Of a DNA stretch of 64,000 nucleotides, positions 8,400 through 15,765 are shown piece by piece (within the stretch, counting starts at the first letter, position 1; the number at the start of each line of letters is the position of its first letter). Source of the stretch: Paracoccaceae bacterium (GTDB taxonomy: Bacteria; Pseudomonadota; Alphaproteobacteria; Rhodobacterales; Rhodobacteraceae); the NCBI GenBank assembly GCA_014654775.1, contig JACVZW010000073.1, positions 148,035 to 212,034 of the forward strand. Reading direction: 5' to 3'. The translations under genes and the position numbers were made by a program. The notes beneath the pieces were generated by a model. That model saw nothing but the letters and a program-made list of their open reading frames with translations. It searched no databases and had not been told where the DNA came from.

Positions 8400-8441
8400 A
8401 AATTTCTTCGAAGAAATTTGCAAAAATCTTCGAAGATTTTT
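8400..8441. repeat. dispersed AT-rich TTCGAAGA repeat, copy 2
   Basis: A 42-bp AT-rich element with two perfect palindromes, AAATTTCTTCGAAGAAATTT and AAAATCTTCGAAGATTTT, joined by GC. It matches the element at 3813-3850 in inverted orientation. It starts 4 bp after the stop of the 3-hydroxybutyrate dehydrogenase gene and ends before the patatin start, so like copy 1 it sits at a gene's 3' end. Confidence 0.7.
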
Positions 8442-8444
8442 CCA

Positions 8445-9218
8445 TCACAGCGCCGTCCATCCGCCATCCACGCTGATCGTGGTGCCGGTCACCTGATCGG
8501 CATAGGGCGAGCAGAGATAGAGAACCGTGCCGCCGATCTGTTCGCTGGTGGCAAATTGGCGAGAGGGTTGACGCAGCAGCATCACGTCGCGGATCACCGT
8601 GTCCCGGTCCATGTTGTGCACCTTCATCTGGTCAGGGATCTGCGCCTCGACAAGGGGGGTTAGGACATAGCCGGGGCAGATGGCGTTGCAGGTGATCCCC
8701 TGCCCCGCCGTTTCCAGCGCGACGGTCTTGGTCAGGCCCACGACGGCGTGTTTGGAGGCGACATAGGCGCTTTTGTAGGGGCTGGCGGTAAGGCCATGGG
8801 CGCTGGCGATGTCGATGATCCGGCCCCAGCCCTTGGCGCGCATGCCCGGCAGGGCGGCGGCGATGGTGTGGAAGGCGGAGGAGAGGTTGATCGCGATGAT
8901 CTGGTTCCACTTGTCGATGGGAAACTCTTCAACCGGGGCGACGTGCTGGATGCCTGCATTGTTCACGAGGATGTCGCAGGCGCCCGCCTTTTCGATCAGC
9001 CCGCGGCAGTCTTCGGCCTTGGACATGTCGGCGGCGATGTAGCGCGCAGTGACGCCATGATCGGCGGCGATCTGCGCGGCCAGCGCGTGATCCTCGGGCC
9101 GGTCGGTAAAGCTGTTGAGGACGACATCGGCCCCGGCCTTTGCCAGTTCCACGGCCACGCCCAGACCGATGCCGGAATTCGATCCGGTGATGATCGCGGT
9201 TTTGCCCTTCAGGTCCAT
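8445..9218 (-). CDS. bdhA: 3-hydroxybutyrate dehydrogenase
   Basis: A 257-residue short-chain dehydrogenase/reductase. The NAD-binding TGSNSGIG (residues 11-18), NNAG and the catalytic Y152-x3-K156 with upstream Ser are present. The C-terminal TGTTISVDGGWTAL and the overall length are typical of D-3-hydroxybutyrate dehydrogenases, which oxidise 3-hydroxybutyrate to acetoacetate during polyhydroxybutyrate breakdown. I chose ATG 9218 over one 9 codons upstream because GGGGGACGAG precedes it and the conserved domain starts there. The patatin-like hydrolase lies just downstream. Another SDR function cannot be fully excluded. Confidence 0.9.
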   Translation of the reverse strand: MDLKGKTAIITGSNSGIGLGVAVELAKAGADVVLNSFTDRPEDHALAAQIAADHGVTARYIAADMSKAEDCRGLIEKAGACDILVNNAGIQHVAPVEEFPIDKWNQIIAINLSSAFHTIAAALPGMRAKGWGRIIDIASAHGLTASPYKSAYVASKHAVVGLTKTVALETAGQGITCNAICPGYVLTPLVEAQIPDQMKVHNMDRDTVIRDVMLLRQPSRQFATSEQIGGTVLYLCSPYADQVTGTTISVDGGWTAL

Positions 9219-9310
9219 CTCGTCCCCCATTTGCTGCAGGTGCAAAGCTATGCCTGCTGCGGGGGCGAAATCCAGCCCTGATGCATCCGCATCGCGGGGG
9301 CGTGATGCAT

Positions 9311-9338
9311 AAAAAAACGCCGGCCAGAGGCCGGCGTT
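9311..9338 (-). terminator. intrinsic terminator of the candidate sRNA
   Basis: A perfect 10-bp stem (AACGCCGGCC / GGCCGGCGTT) with a 3-nt loop is followed on the minus strand by a run of seven T residues. It is a strong rho-independent terminator oriented away from the peptide-binding protein gene. Confidence 0.85.
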
Positions 9339-9385
9339 CAGTTATTGAGGCAGGTTTCATACAGGCAAGAAACCTATCGAGCAGT
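9311..9385 (-). ncRNA. candidate trans-acting small RNA of about 75 nt
   Basis: Between bdhA and the divergent peptide-binding protein gene, the minus strand carries a near-ideal promoter, a short internal hairpin (AGGTTTC at one arm, GAAACCT at the other, plus-strand positions 9352-9358 and 9369-9375) and a strong intrinsic terminator with a T-rich tail. No open frame of useful size lies between. This is the standard architecture of a bacterial Hfq-type sRNA, and hfq is present in the window. I cannot name a known family. It could instead be a short leader RNA, but nothing on the minus strand immediately follows the terminator before bdhA. Confidence 0.6.
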
Positions 9386-9391
9386 GCCCTC

Positions 9392-9420
9392 TATATACGC
9401 GCCCTCTTGCCGGTATCCAA
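9392..9420 (-). promoter_or_regulatory. predicted promoter of the candidate sRNA
   Basis: On the minus strand TTGGAT (9420-9415) and TATATA (9397-9392) are exactly 17 bp apart, close to the sigma70 consensus. This predicts a start near 9385, which gives a transcript of about 75 nt to the terminator. Confidence 0.6.
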
Positions 9421-9498
9421 GCTAAAAGTTTGAAAAGGCAGGCAAGCAGGTCTAGGGTTCGGGCAAAGAAAAACGACAGTGGCGGGAGTGTCGCGGAA

Positions 9499-11310
9499 AT
9501 GGGAACGGTGAATTTCACAGCACTAAGGGCGATGGCGGTAGCGGCGGTGTGCAGTCTGCTGCCGCTGGCGGCACAGGCCGATACGCATGGCATAGCTATG
9601 TATGGCAAGCCTGCCTTGCCCCCGGATTTTGTGTCCCTGCCCTATGCAAACCCGGATGCGCCCAAGGGCGGGCGCATCGTTTTCGGGGAAAGCGGAGGCT
9701 TTGATTCCCTCAACCCCTTCATCGTGAACGGCATCGCCCCGGCGGGGATCAGTGCGCATACGATCGAGACGCTGCTCGGCCGATCCTATGACGAACCCTT
9801 CACCCTTTACGGCCTGCTGGCCGAATCGGTGGTGACCGATGACGCCCGGACCTTCGTGGAATTCACCCTGCGGCCCGAGGCCCGATTCTCGGACGGCAGC
9901 CCGGTCACGGTGGAAGATGTGATCTGGTCCTTTGAGACGCTGGGCACACAGGGCCAGCCCCGCTATGCCGCCGCCTATGGCAAGGTGTCGACGGTCGAAA
10001 AGGTGAGCGAGCGCGGCGTGCGCTTCACCTTCAACACCGAAGACCGGGAACTGCCCCTGATCCTTGGCCTGCGGCCGATCCTGAAGAAGGCGCAGTGGGA
10101 GGGGAAGGATTTCACCGTCTCGTCGCTGGAGCCGATCATCGGGTCGGGCCCCTATGTGGTCGCGGAATTGGAAGCGGGGCGGTTCATCACTTACGCCAAG
10201 GACCCGGACTGGTGGGGGGCGGATCTGGCCTTCAACCGGGGTCAGCACAATCTGGATGAAATCCGCTACGACTATTTCGGCGATGCGGGCGTTGTGTTCG
10301 AGGCCTTCAAGGCGGGCGAGATCACCTCTTGGCGCGAAACCAACCCGGTGAAATGGGAACAGCAGTATGATTTCCCGGCGGTGATGGCGGGGGATGTGGT
10401 GAAGTCGGTCATCCCGCATTCGCGCCCCTCGGGGATCGAAGGCTTCGTCTTCAACACGCGGCGGCCCCTCTTTCAGGATTGGCGGGTGCGCGAGGCGCTG
10501 ATCACCGCCTTCAATTTCGAACTGATCAACCAGACCCTGAACGGCGGCATCCCGCCGCGCATCCAGAGCTACTTCTCCAACTCGCCCTTGGGCATGACGC
10601 CCGGCGCGCCCGCCGAAGGCCGGGTTGCGGAACTGCTGGAGCCGTTCAAGGCGGACCTCCTGCCCGGCGCGTTGGAAGGCTATACCCTGCCCGTGGGTGA
10701 TGGGTCCGAGGCAAACCGTGGCGCGATCCGCACGGCGACGGCCCTGTTGGAAGAGGCGGGCTGGACCGTGCAGGACGGCGTGTTGAAGAACGCGGCCGGT
10801 GAACCCTTCGCCTTCGAGATCGTGCTGGTGAACGGGGCGACCGACATCATCAACGCGGCCACGATCTATGTGGAAGGGCTGAAGCGGCTGGGCATCGAAG
10901 CGACGCTGACGACCATCGATTCGGCGCAGTACAAGGAACGGACGACGAATTACGATTTCGACATGACGCACTATATCCGTTCCGTGTCGCTGTCGCCGGG
11001 GAATGAGCAGACGCTCTACTGGGGGTCGAAAGGCGTGACCGAACCCGGCACTCGGAACTGGATGGGCATGAATTCGCCTGCCGCCGAGGCGATGATCGCC
11101 ACCATGGTTGCCGCGCGCAACCCGGACGATTTCATTGCCGCCGTGCAGGCCTTGGACCGTATCCTGACGAGCGGGCGCTATGTCATTCCGATCTGGTATT
11201 CGGATGTGTCGCGCCTTGCGCATCGGAAGGAGTTGAAGTTCCCCGAGCGCCTGCCGCTTTATGGCGACTGGCCGGGCTTCCAGCCGGAGGTCTGGTGGTA
11301 TGAGGAATGA
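9499..11310 (+). CDS. YejA-like extracellular solute-binding protein (family 5)
   Basis: A 603-residue periplasmic binding protein of the SBP family 5, with the length and N-terminal pattern (HGIAMYGKPALPPDF, YANPDAPKGG) of YejA-type oligopeptide or microcin-C-like binders. A signal peptide of about 27 residues ends in AQA. I chose ATG 9499 rather than the open upstream extension because it gives a normal signal peptide. No permease or ATPase genes of an ABC transporter lie nearby; the next gene encodes an entericidin-like lipoprotein. The protein either serves a transporter encoded elsewhere or is an orphan receptor. The ligand is probably a peptide. Confidence 0.88.
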   Translation: MGTVNFTALRAMAVAAVCSLLPLAAQADTHGIAMYGKPALPPDFVSLPYANPDAPKGGRIVFGESGGFDSLNPFIVNGIAPAGISAHTIETLLGRSYDEPFTLYGLLAESVVTDDARTFVEFTLRPEARFSDGSPVTVEDVIWSFETLGTQGQPRYAAAYGKVSTVEKVSERGVRFTFNTEDRELPLILGLRPILKKAQWEGKDFTVSSLEPIIGSGPYVVAELEAGRFITYAKDPDWWGADLAFNRGQHNLDEIRYDYFGDAGVVFEAFKAGEITSWRETNPVKWEQQYDFPAVMAGDVVKSVIPHSRPSGIEGFVFNTRRPLFQDWRVREALITAFNFELINQTLNGGIPPRIQSYFSNSPLGMTPGAPAEGRVAELLEPFKADLLPGALEGYTLPVGDGSEANRGAIRTATALLEEAGWTVQDGVLKNAAGEPFAFEIVLVNGATDIINAATIYVEGLKRLGIEATLTTIDSAQYKERTTNYDFDMTHYIRSVSLSPGNEQTLYWGSKGVTEPGTRNWMGMNSPAAEAMIATMVAARNPDDFIAAVQALDRILTSGRYVIPIWYSDVSRLAHRKELKFPERLPLYGDWPGFQPEVWWYEE

Positions 11311-11320
11311 GGAGCGGGCG

Positions 11321-11437
11321 ATGAAGAAGGCAGTCGTGATGCTGGCCCTGCTGGCGGCGCTGGCGGGCTGTGCAACGATCGAAGGCGCGGGTCAGGACAT
11401 TTCCTCCGGCGCGCGGGCGGTCGGAAATCTGTTCTAG
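11321..11437 (+). CDS. entericidin A/B-family small lipoprotein
   Basis: A 38-residue gene starting 11 bp after the binding protein stop, with GGAGCGGGCG as ribosome binding site. The protein has a lipoprotein signal with lipobox LAGC (Cys17). After it comes the entericidin signature (C-ATIEGAGQDIS), ending in a short Ala/Gly-rich tail. Entericidins are small membrane lipoproteins linked to toxin/antidote behaviour and envelope stress in enterobacteria; many alphaproteobacteria carry single copies of unclear function. No second, antidote-like copy is adjacent. An intrinsic terminator follows. Co-transcription with the peptide-binding protein gene is likely. Confidence 0.85.
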   Translation: MKKAVVMLALLAALAGCATIEGAGQDISSGARAVGNLF

Positions 11438-11465
11438 GGATGCCCTTCGGGGCAGGGTTTCGCAG

Positions 11466-11491
11466 GGCCGGGCCGCAATGCCCGGCCTTTT
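11466..11491 (+). terminator. intrinsic terminator after entericidin gene
   Basis: An 8-bp perfect stem GGCCGGGC / GCCCGGCC with a 6-nt loop followed by TTTT closes the transcription unit of the binding protein and entericidin genes. Confidence 0.8.
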
Positions 11492-11506
11492 GCTAGCAGG
11501 CAGCCG

Positions 11507-12130
11507 TCAGACCAGCGAAGTCACCCAGAGGATCGTCGCATCCTCTTCCGACAGGCTGATCACGTTATGCCCCATGGACGCGTCGTAATAGGCGCTGTCG
11601 CCGCGCCGCAGGTCCACAGGTTCGTAGAATTCGGTGTAAAGGCGGATGACGCCGGTGAGGACATAAAGGAATTCCTCGCCGTCATGGCGGACCCAGCCAT
11701 CGAATTCCTCAACATCGCGGGCGCGGATGCGGGCGCGGTAGGGCAGCATCTGCTTGCGCGTCAGGTGCCCTGCCAAAAGCTCATGTTCATAGGTGGCCGT
11801 GGCATGCCCCTGCCCTTCGCCCTGTTTCGTCACCGCCATGCGGCCCGACACTTGCGCCTTGGAGGGCGGGGTAAACAGCTGCGGGACAGAGATGGCCAGC
11901 CCTTCGGCCAGTTTCTTCAGCGCCTCATAGGTGGGCGACATCTGGCCATTCTCGATCTTGGACAAGGTAGAGCGGGCAAGACCGGCCTGCGTGGCCGCCT
12001 GCTCCAACGTCCAACCGCGCGCCTTGCGCAGATCGCGCACCCGTTCGCCTAGGTTCAGGGGGGCGACATGCGCCTCGGCCCCACTTTCGCGGGCGATGCG
12101 GATAAGGGATTTGGGGTCTGATCCGGCCAT
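11507..12130 (-). CDS. XRE-family regulator with C-terminal cupin domain
   Basis: A 207-residue two-domain regulator. An N-terminal Cro/C1-type helix-turn-helix lies at about residues 27-82 (RVRDLRKARGWTLEQAATQAGLARSTLSKIENG). A C-terminal cupin_2 barrel lies at about residues 120-205 (HDGEEFLYVLTG, GDSAYYDASMGHNV). This architecture is common among regulators that sense small metabolites, as in PuuR- or SutR-like proteins. It converges with the entericidin unit and is divergent from the acyl-CoA synthetase gene 63 bp away, which is a plausible target. The effector is unknown. Confidence 0.9.
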   Translation of the reverse strand: MAGSDPKSLIRIARESGAEAHVAPLNLGERVRDLRKARGWTLEQAATQAGLARSTLSKIENGQMSPTYEALKKLAEGLAISVPQLFTPPSKAQVSGRMAVTKQGEGQGHATATYEHELLAGHLTRKQMLPYRARIRARDVEEFDGWVRHDGEEFLYVLTGVIRLYTEFYEPVDLRRGDSAYYDASMGHNVISLSEEDATILWVTSLV

Positions 12131-12193
12131 GAGGGGGGATTACTTGGTCGGGCGCGCGCTTGCAACGGCGGCGTGGGCGGCTAGAACCGCGGG

Positions 12194-13720
12194 ATGCTGT
12201 CCGAGATCGACCTTTCCCCTTGGCCCCCCTGCCCCGCGCCCTTCAACATGGCGCGGCATGTGCTGGAGGCGTCCTGCGCCCGCTGGCCTGACCGTATGGC
12301 GCTGCAGATCATCTCGCCCAAGGGGGCGGAGCGCTGGAGCTATGCCCGGCTGATGGCGGCGGTGCGGGGTTGCGGCACAGGGTTTCTGGCGCATGGGCTG
12401 CGGCCCGGGGACCGGGTGCTGCTGCGGCTGGGCAACGAGGTGGCCTTTCCCGTGGCGTTTCTCGGCGCGATCGCGGCGGGGCTGGTGCCCGTGCCCACAT
12501 CCGCGGCGCTGACGGGGGCCGAGATTTCGCGCATGGCGGCGGTGGTCGCGCCCGCGCTGATCGTGGCGGGGGACGGTGTTGCGCTGCCCGACCCGCTGCC
12601 CTGCCCTGTCGTGATGGCGGCCGAGGTGCTGGGCTGGGAAGGCCAACCTGCCTGCGACTGGGACATGGGCGATCCCCGGCGGCTGGGCTATGCGGTCTTC
12701 ACCTCCGGCACCTCGGGCCGGGCGCAGGCAGTGGGGCATGCGCATCGGGCGATCTGGGCGCGAGGGATGATGCATCGCGGCTGGGAAGGGATCGGCGAGG
12801 CCGACCGAGTGCTGCATGCAGGGGCCTTCAACTGGACCTATACGCTGGGCACGGGATTGATGGACCCTTGGACAGTCGGCGCCGTGGCGATGGTCCCGGC
12901 AGCGGGGGTTGAGGCGGCGGCGTTGCCTTTGCTGATGAAGCGCTTCGATGTGACCGTCTTTGCCGCCGCGCCCGGGGTCTATCGCCAGATGCTGCGCGCG
13001 CCGATGCCGCCCTTGCCAAAGCTGCGCCACGGCCTGAGTGCGGGCGAGGCGATGGGGGCCGACTTGCGCGCGGCATGGGAGGCCGCAACGGGCCGCGCGG
13101 TGCATGAGGCGCTGGGGATGACGGAGGTGTCCACCTATCTCTCTGGTTCGCCAGAGCGGCCGCAATTGCCCGGGACGGCCGGATGGGTGCAGCCGGGGCG
13201 ACGGCTGGCTGTGCTGGGCGAGGATGGGATCCCTGTGCCGCGGGGCGAGGTCGGCGTGCTTGCGCTGCATCGGTCCGATCCAGGGTTGATGCTGGGCTAT
13301 CTCGGGGATGAGGCGGCGACGGCAGCCCGGATGCGCGGCGACTGGTTCATGACCGGCGATCTGGGTGAGATGACGGCGGAAGGCGCGGTCATCTTCCGGG
13401 GCCGGGCGGATGATCTGATGAACGCGGGCGGGTTCCGGGTATCGCCACTGGAGGTGGAGGCGGCAATGGCCTCTTGCCCCGGCCTGATCGATTGCGCCGT
13501 GACGGAGGTGGAGGTGAAGCCCGGAGTTCGGGTGATCGGCTGCTTTTTCGTCAGTGACGACCCGATTGCGGAGGCCGCGCTGGCGGCCCATGCCGAGGGG
13601 CTGTTGGCGCGGTGGAAACAGCCGAGACTCTGGCTCCGGCTTGACGCCCTGCCCCGATCCGCCAACAACAAGCTGAACCGCCGCGCCCTGCCGGGCCTTC
13701 TGCCGAAAGGGACACCATGA
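12194..13720 (+). CDS. AMP-dependent acyl-CoA synthetase (ANL superfamily)
   Basis: A 508-residue adenylate-forming enzyme that activates a carboxylic acid to its acyl-AMP and then acyl-CoA. Motifs in order are the phosphate-binding loop FTSGTSGRAQ (about residues 173-182), the acceptor motif ALGMTEVS, the hinge region GDWFMTGD, and a C-terminal catalytic Lys in NNKLNRR. The substrate is not evident; relatives include benzoate- and medium-chain acyl-CoA ligases. Its stop overlaps the start of a DsbA-family gene (ATGA). The adjacent divergent XRE-cupin regulator may control the operon. Confidence 0.9.
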   Translation: MLSEIDLSPWPPCPAPFNMARHVLEASCARWPDRMALQIISPKGAERWSYARLMAAVRGCGTGFLAHGLRPGDRVLLRLGNEVAFPVAFLGAIAAGLVPVPTSAALTGAEISRMAAVVAPALIVAGDGVALPDPLPCPVVMAAEVLGWEGQPACDWDMGDPRRLGYAVFTSGTSGRAQAVGHAHRAIWARGMMHRGWEGIGEADRVLHAGAFNWTYTLGTGLMDPWTVGAVAMVPAAGVEAAALPLLMKRFDVTVFAAAPGVYRQMLRAPMPPLPKLRHGLSAGEAMGADLRAAWEAATGRAVHEALGMTEVSTYLSGSPERPQLPGTAGWVQPGRRLAVLGEDGIPVPRGEVGVLALHRSDPGLMLGYLGDEAATAARMRGDWFMTGDLGEMTAEGAVIFRGRADDLMNAGGFRVSPLEVEAAMASCPGLIDCAVTEVEVKPGVRVIGCFFVSDDPIAEAALAAHAEGLLARWKQPRLWLRLDALPRSANNKLNRRALPGLLPKGTP

Positions 13721-14367
13721 TCCGCCTTGATATCTTTTCCGATCCGGTCTGCCCGTGGTGCCTGATCGGCAAGACGACCCTTGACCGCGCGCTGGAAAGC
13801 CGCCCCAACCATCCGTTCCGGATCGAGTGGCATCCCTTCCAATTGAACCCCGACATGCCCAAGGGCGGCGTGGATCAGGTGGAGTATCTGGCGGGCAAGT
13901 TCGGCGGCAAGCAGCGGGCCATTCAGGCCATGCTGCAGGTGGCGGAGCATGCCAAGAAAGCCGGGGCTGAGATCAACATGGACAAGGTCACGCGCCTGCC
14001 CAACACGCTGGATGCCCATCGGGTGATCCATTGGGCGGGCATCGAGGGCAAGCAGACGCCAATGGTGGCGCGGCTGTTCCGGGCGCATTGGCGGGATGGA
14101 GAGGATATCGGCGATCCCGCAACGCTTGCCCGGCTGGCGGGCGAGGTGGGGCTGGACGGGGCGGCGGTGGCGCGGCTGCTGGCATCGGACGCCGATGCCG
14201 AGGATATCGCGGCGCGGGATTACGATGCGCGGAAGAAGGGCGTCAGCGCCGTGCCCACCTTCCTGATCGCCCAACACTATGTCGTGTCGGGCGCGCAGCC
14301 TGTCGAGGTCTGGCAGCAGGTGACTGACGAGCTGGTCGAGAAGCTGAAGGACGAAGCAGGGTCCTGA
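13717..14367 (+). CDS. DsbA-family (FrnE-like) thiol oxidoreductase
   Basis: A 216-residue thioredoxin-fold protein with an N-terminal CPWC active site (Cys12-Cys15), no signal peptide, and the cis-Pro region VSAVPTF. This fits the cytoplasmic FrnE-like branch of the DsbA/HCCA-isomerase family, which isomerises or oxidises protein disulfides or acts on glutathione conjugates. It overlaps the acyl-CoA synthetase gene by 4 bp, so the two are coupled. The link between them is not explained by known biochemistry. Confidence 0.92.
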   Translation: MIRLDIFSDPVCPWCLIGKTTLDRALESRPNHPFRIEWHPFQLNPDMPKGGVDQVEYLAGKFGGKQRAIQAMLQVAEHAKKAGAEINMDKVTRLPNTLDAHRVIHWAGIEGKQTPMVARLFRAHWRDGEDIGDPATLARLAGEVGLDGAAVARLLASDADAEDIAARDYDARKKGVSAVPTFLIAQHYVVSGAQPVEVWQQVTDELVEKLKDEAGS

Positions 14368-14530
14368 AACCCCGCGTCCCGGTCTTGACCCGGGGCCTCC
14401 GTCTCTACCCTCAGCGCGGCGCCGGGTCAGGTCCGGGGCGGGTTTGCCCGAAGCCTCTGTGCGCTCCATCTCGCAGCCCTGTGCGCAGGCGGCGGTGGTC
14501 CGCTCTGCCTTGCCGTGCTAAGCGGCGTGG

Positions 14531-15745
14531 ATGGCCCAGACAGACACACTCACACCCGCGCCCCGCATGGGGCAGACCGAATTCATCGTGCTGATCGCGG
14601 CGCTCTTCGCGACCATCGCCTTTTCCATCGACGCGATGCTGCCCGCCCTGCCCCAAATCGCGGCGGAGCTGTCGCCGGATACGCCCAACGCGGCGCAGCT
14701 GATCCTGACCTCTTTCGTGTTGGGCATGGGGATCGGGACGCTGTTCGCGGGCCCTCTGTCCGATGCCTTCGGCCGCAAGCCGGTGATCCTTGCCGGGGCC
14801 GCGCTTTACTGCGCGGCGGCGCTGGTGGCCTATCTGGCCCCCACGCTGGAAGGGGTGCTGATCGCACGGCTGTTGCAGGGGCTGGGGTCGGCCGGACCGC
14901 GCGTCGTGTCGCTTGCGCTGGTGCGCGACCTGTACAAAGGGCGCGAGATGGCGCGGGTGATGAGCTTTGCCATGATGATCTTCACGCTGGTGCCCGCAAT
15001 AGCGCCCTTCATCGGACAGGGGATCATCTGGGTGGCGGGCTGGCGGGGCATTTTCCTTGCCTTCGTAGCCTTCTCGGCCCTGTCGATGCTGTGGTTCTGG
15101 CTGCGCCAGCCCGAGACGATGCCGCGCGCCGCGCGCCGCCCCTTGCGGTGGAAAAGCCTGCAGGCCGCCTTTGTAGAGGTGCTGTCGCATCGGGTGGTGG
15201 TCGTGTCGATTGCCGTGCAAACCCTTGTCTTCGCCTGCCTCTTCGCCACCCTGTCGGCGACGCAGCCGATCCTTGATCAGGTCTATGGCGAGGGAGAGCG
15301 GTTCCCGATCTGGTTCGCGCTGATCGCGCTTGTGTCGGGGACGGCCTCGCTGATCAATGCAAGGCTGGTGGTCGGGTTGGGGATGCGGCGGATGATCACC
15401 GTATCATTGGCAGCGCAGGTGGTGTTCTCAGCCCTGATGCTGGCGGCAAAGGCGGGGGGCGTCTGGCCCCCGGCGCTGACCTTCCCGGCGCATCTGCTGT
15501 GGACAACGGGCGTGTTCTTCATGACAGGGCTGACCATCGGCAACTTGAATGCTCTTGGGTTGGAACCCGTGGGGCATGTGGCGGGAATGGCGGCGAGCGT
15601 CATCGGGGCGATTGCGACGGTGGCCTCGGTCGTCTTGGCGGCACCCGTGGGGCTTATGTTCGACGGGACGGCCTATCCGCTTATGGCCGGGGTGGCTGTT
15701 TTTGCGGCGCTGGGTTGGGGATTGATGCGGATGATCCCCCGGTAA
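14531..15745 (+). CDS. Bcr/CflA-family multidrug efflux MFS transporter
   Basis: A 404-residue inner-membrane transporter of the DHA1 (Bcr/CflA) drug:H+ antiporter branch with about 12 hydrophobic segments. The TMH1 signature (FIVLIAALFATIAFSIDAM), the motif A-like loop GPLSDAFGRKPV and the motif C-like region near residues 145-165 are visible. It probably exports a toxic hydrophobic compound or drug. It lies 163 bp after the DsbA-like gene, so it may be in the same or a separate unit. It converges with mfd, and a 20-bp hairpin separates the two. Confidence 0.93.
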   Translation: MAQTDTLTPAPRMGQTEFIVLIAALFATIAFSIDAMLPALPQIAAELSPDTPNAAQLILTSFVLGMGIGTLFAGPLSDAFGRKPVILAGAALYCAAALVAYLAPTLEGVLIARLLQGLGSAGPRVVSLALVRDLYKGREMARVMSFAMMIFTLVPAIAPFIGQGIIWVAGWRGIFLAFVAFSALSMLWFWLRQPETMPRAARRPLRWKSLQAAFVEVLSHRVVVVSIAVQTLVFACLFATLSATQPILDQVYGEGERFPIWFALIALVSGTASLINARLVVGLGMRRMITVSLAAQVVFSALMLAAKAGGVWPPALTFPAHLLWTTGVFFMTGLTIGNLNALGLEPVGHVAGMAASVIGAIATVASVVLAAPVGLMFDGTAYPLMAGVAVFAALGWGLMRMIPR

Positions 15746-15765
15746 GGTGCGTGCGAGCACGCACC
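15746..15765. repeat. palindromic hairpin between bcr-like gene and mfd
   Basis: A perfect 9-bp stem GGTGCGTGC / GCACGCACC with a GA loop is followed by CCTACGCC and fills the 20-bp gap between two convergent genes. It has no T tract. The CCTACG tail also borders the palindrome at 21792-21819, so both may be members of a dispersed palindromic family that acts as a barrier at gene ends. Confidence 0.55.

Noticed and set aside
9523..11223. 566-codon open frame on the minus strand opposite the peptide-binding protein gene
   Set aside because: Composition is rich in Arg, His and Gly without any domain, typical of GC-rich antisense frames; the plus-strand YejA-like gene is well supported.
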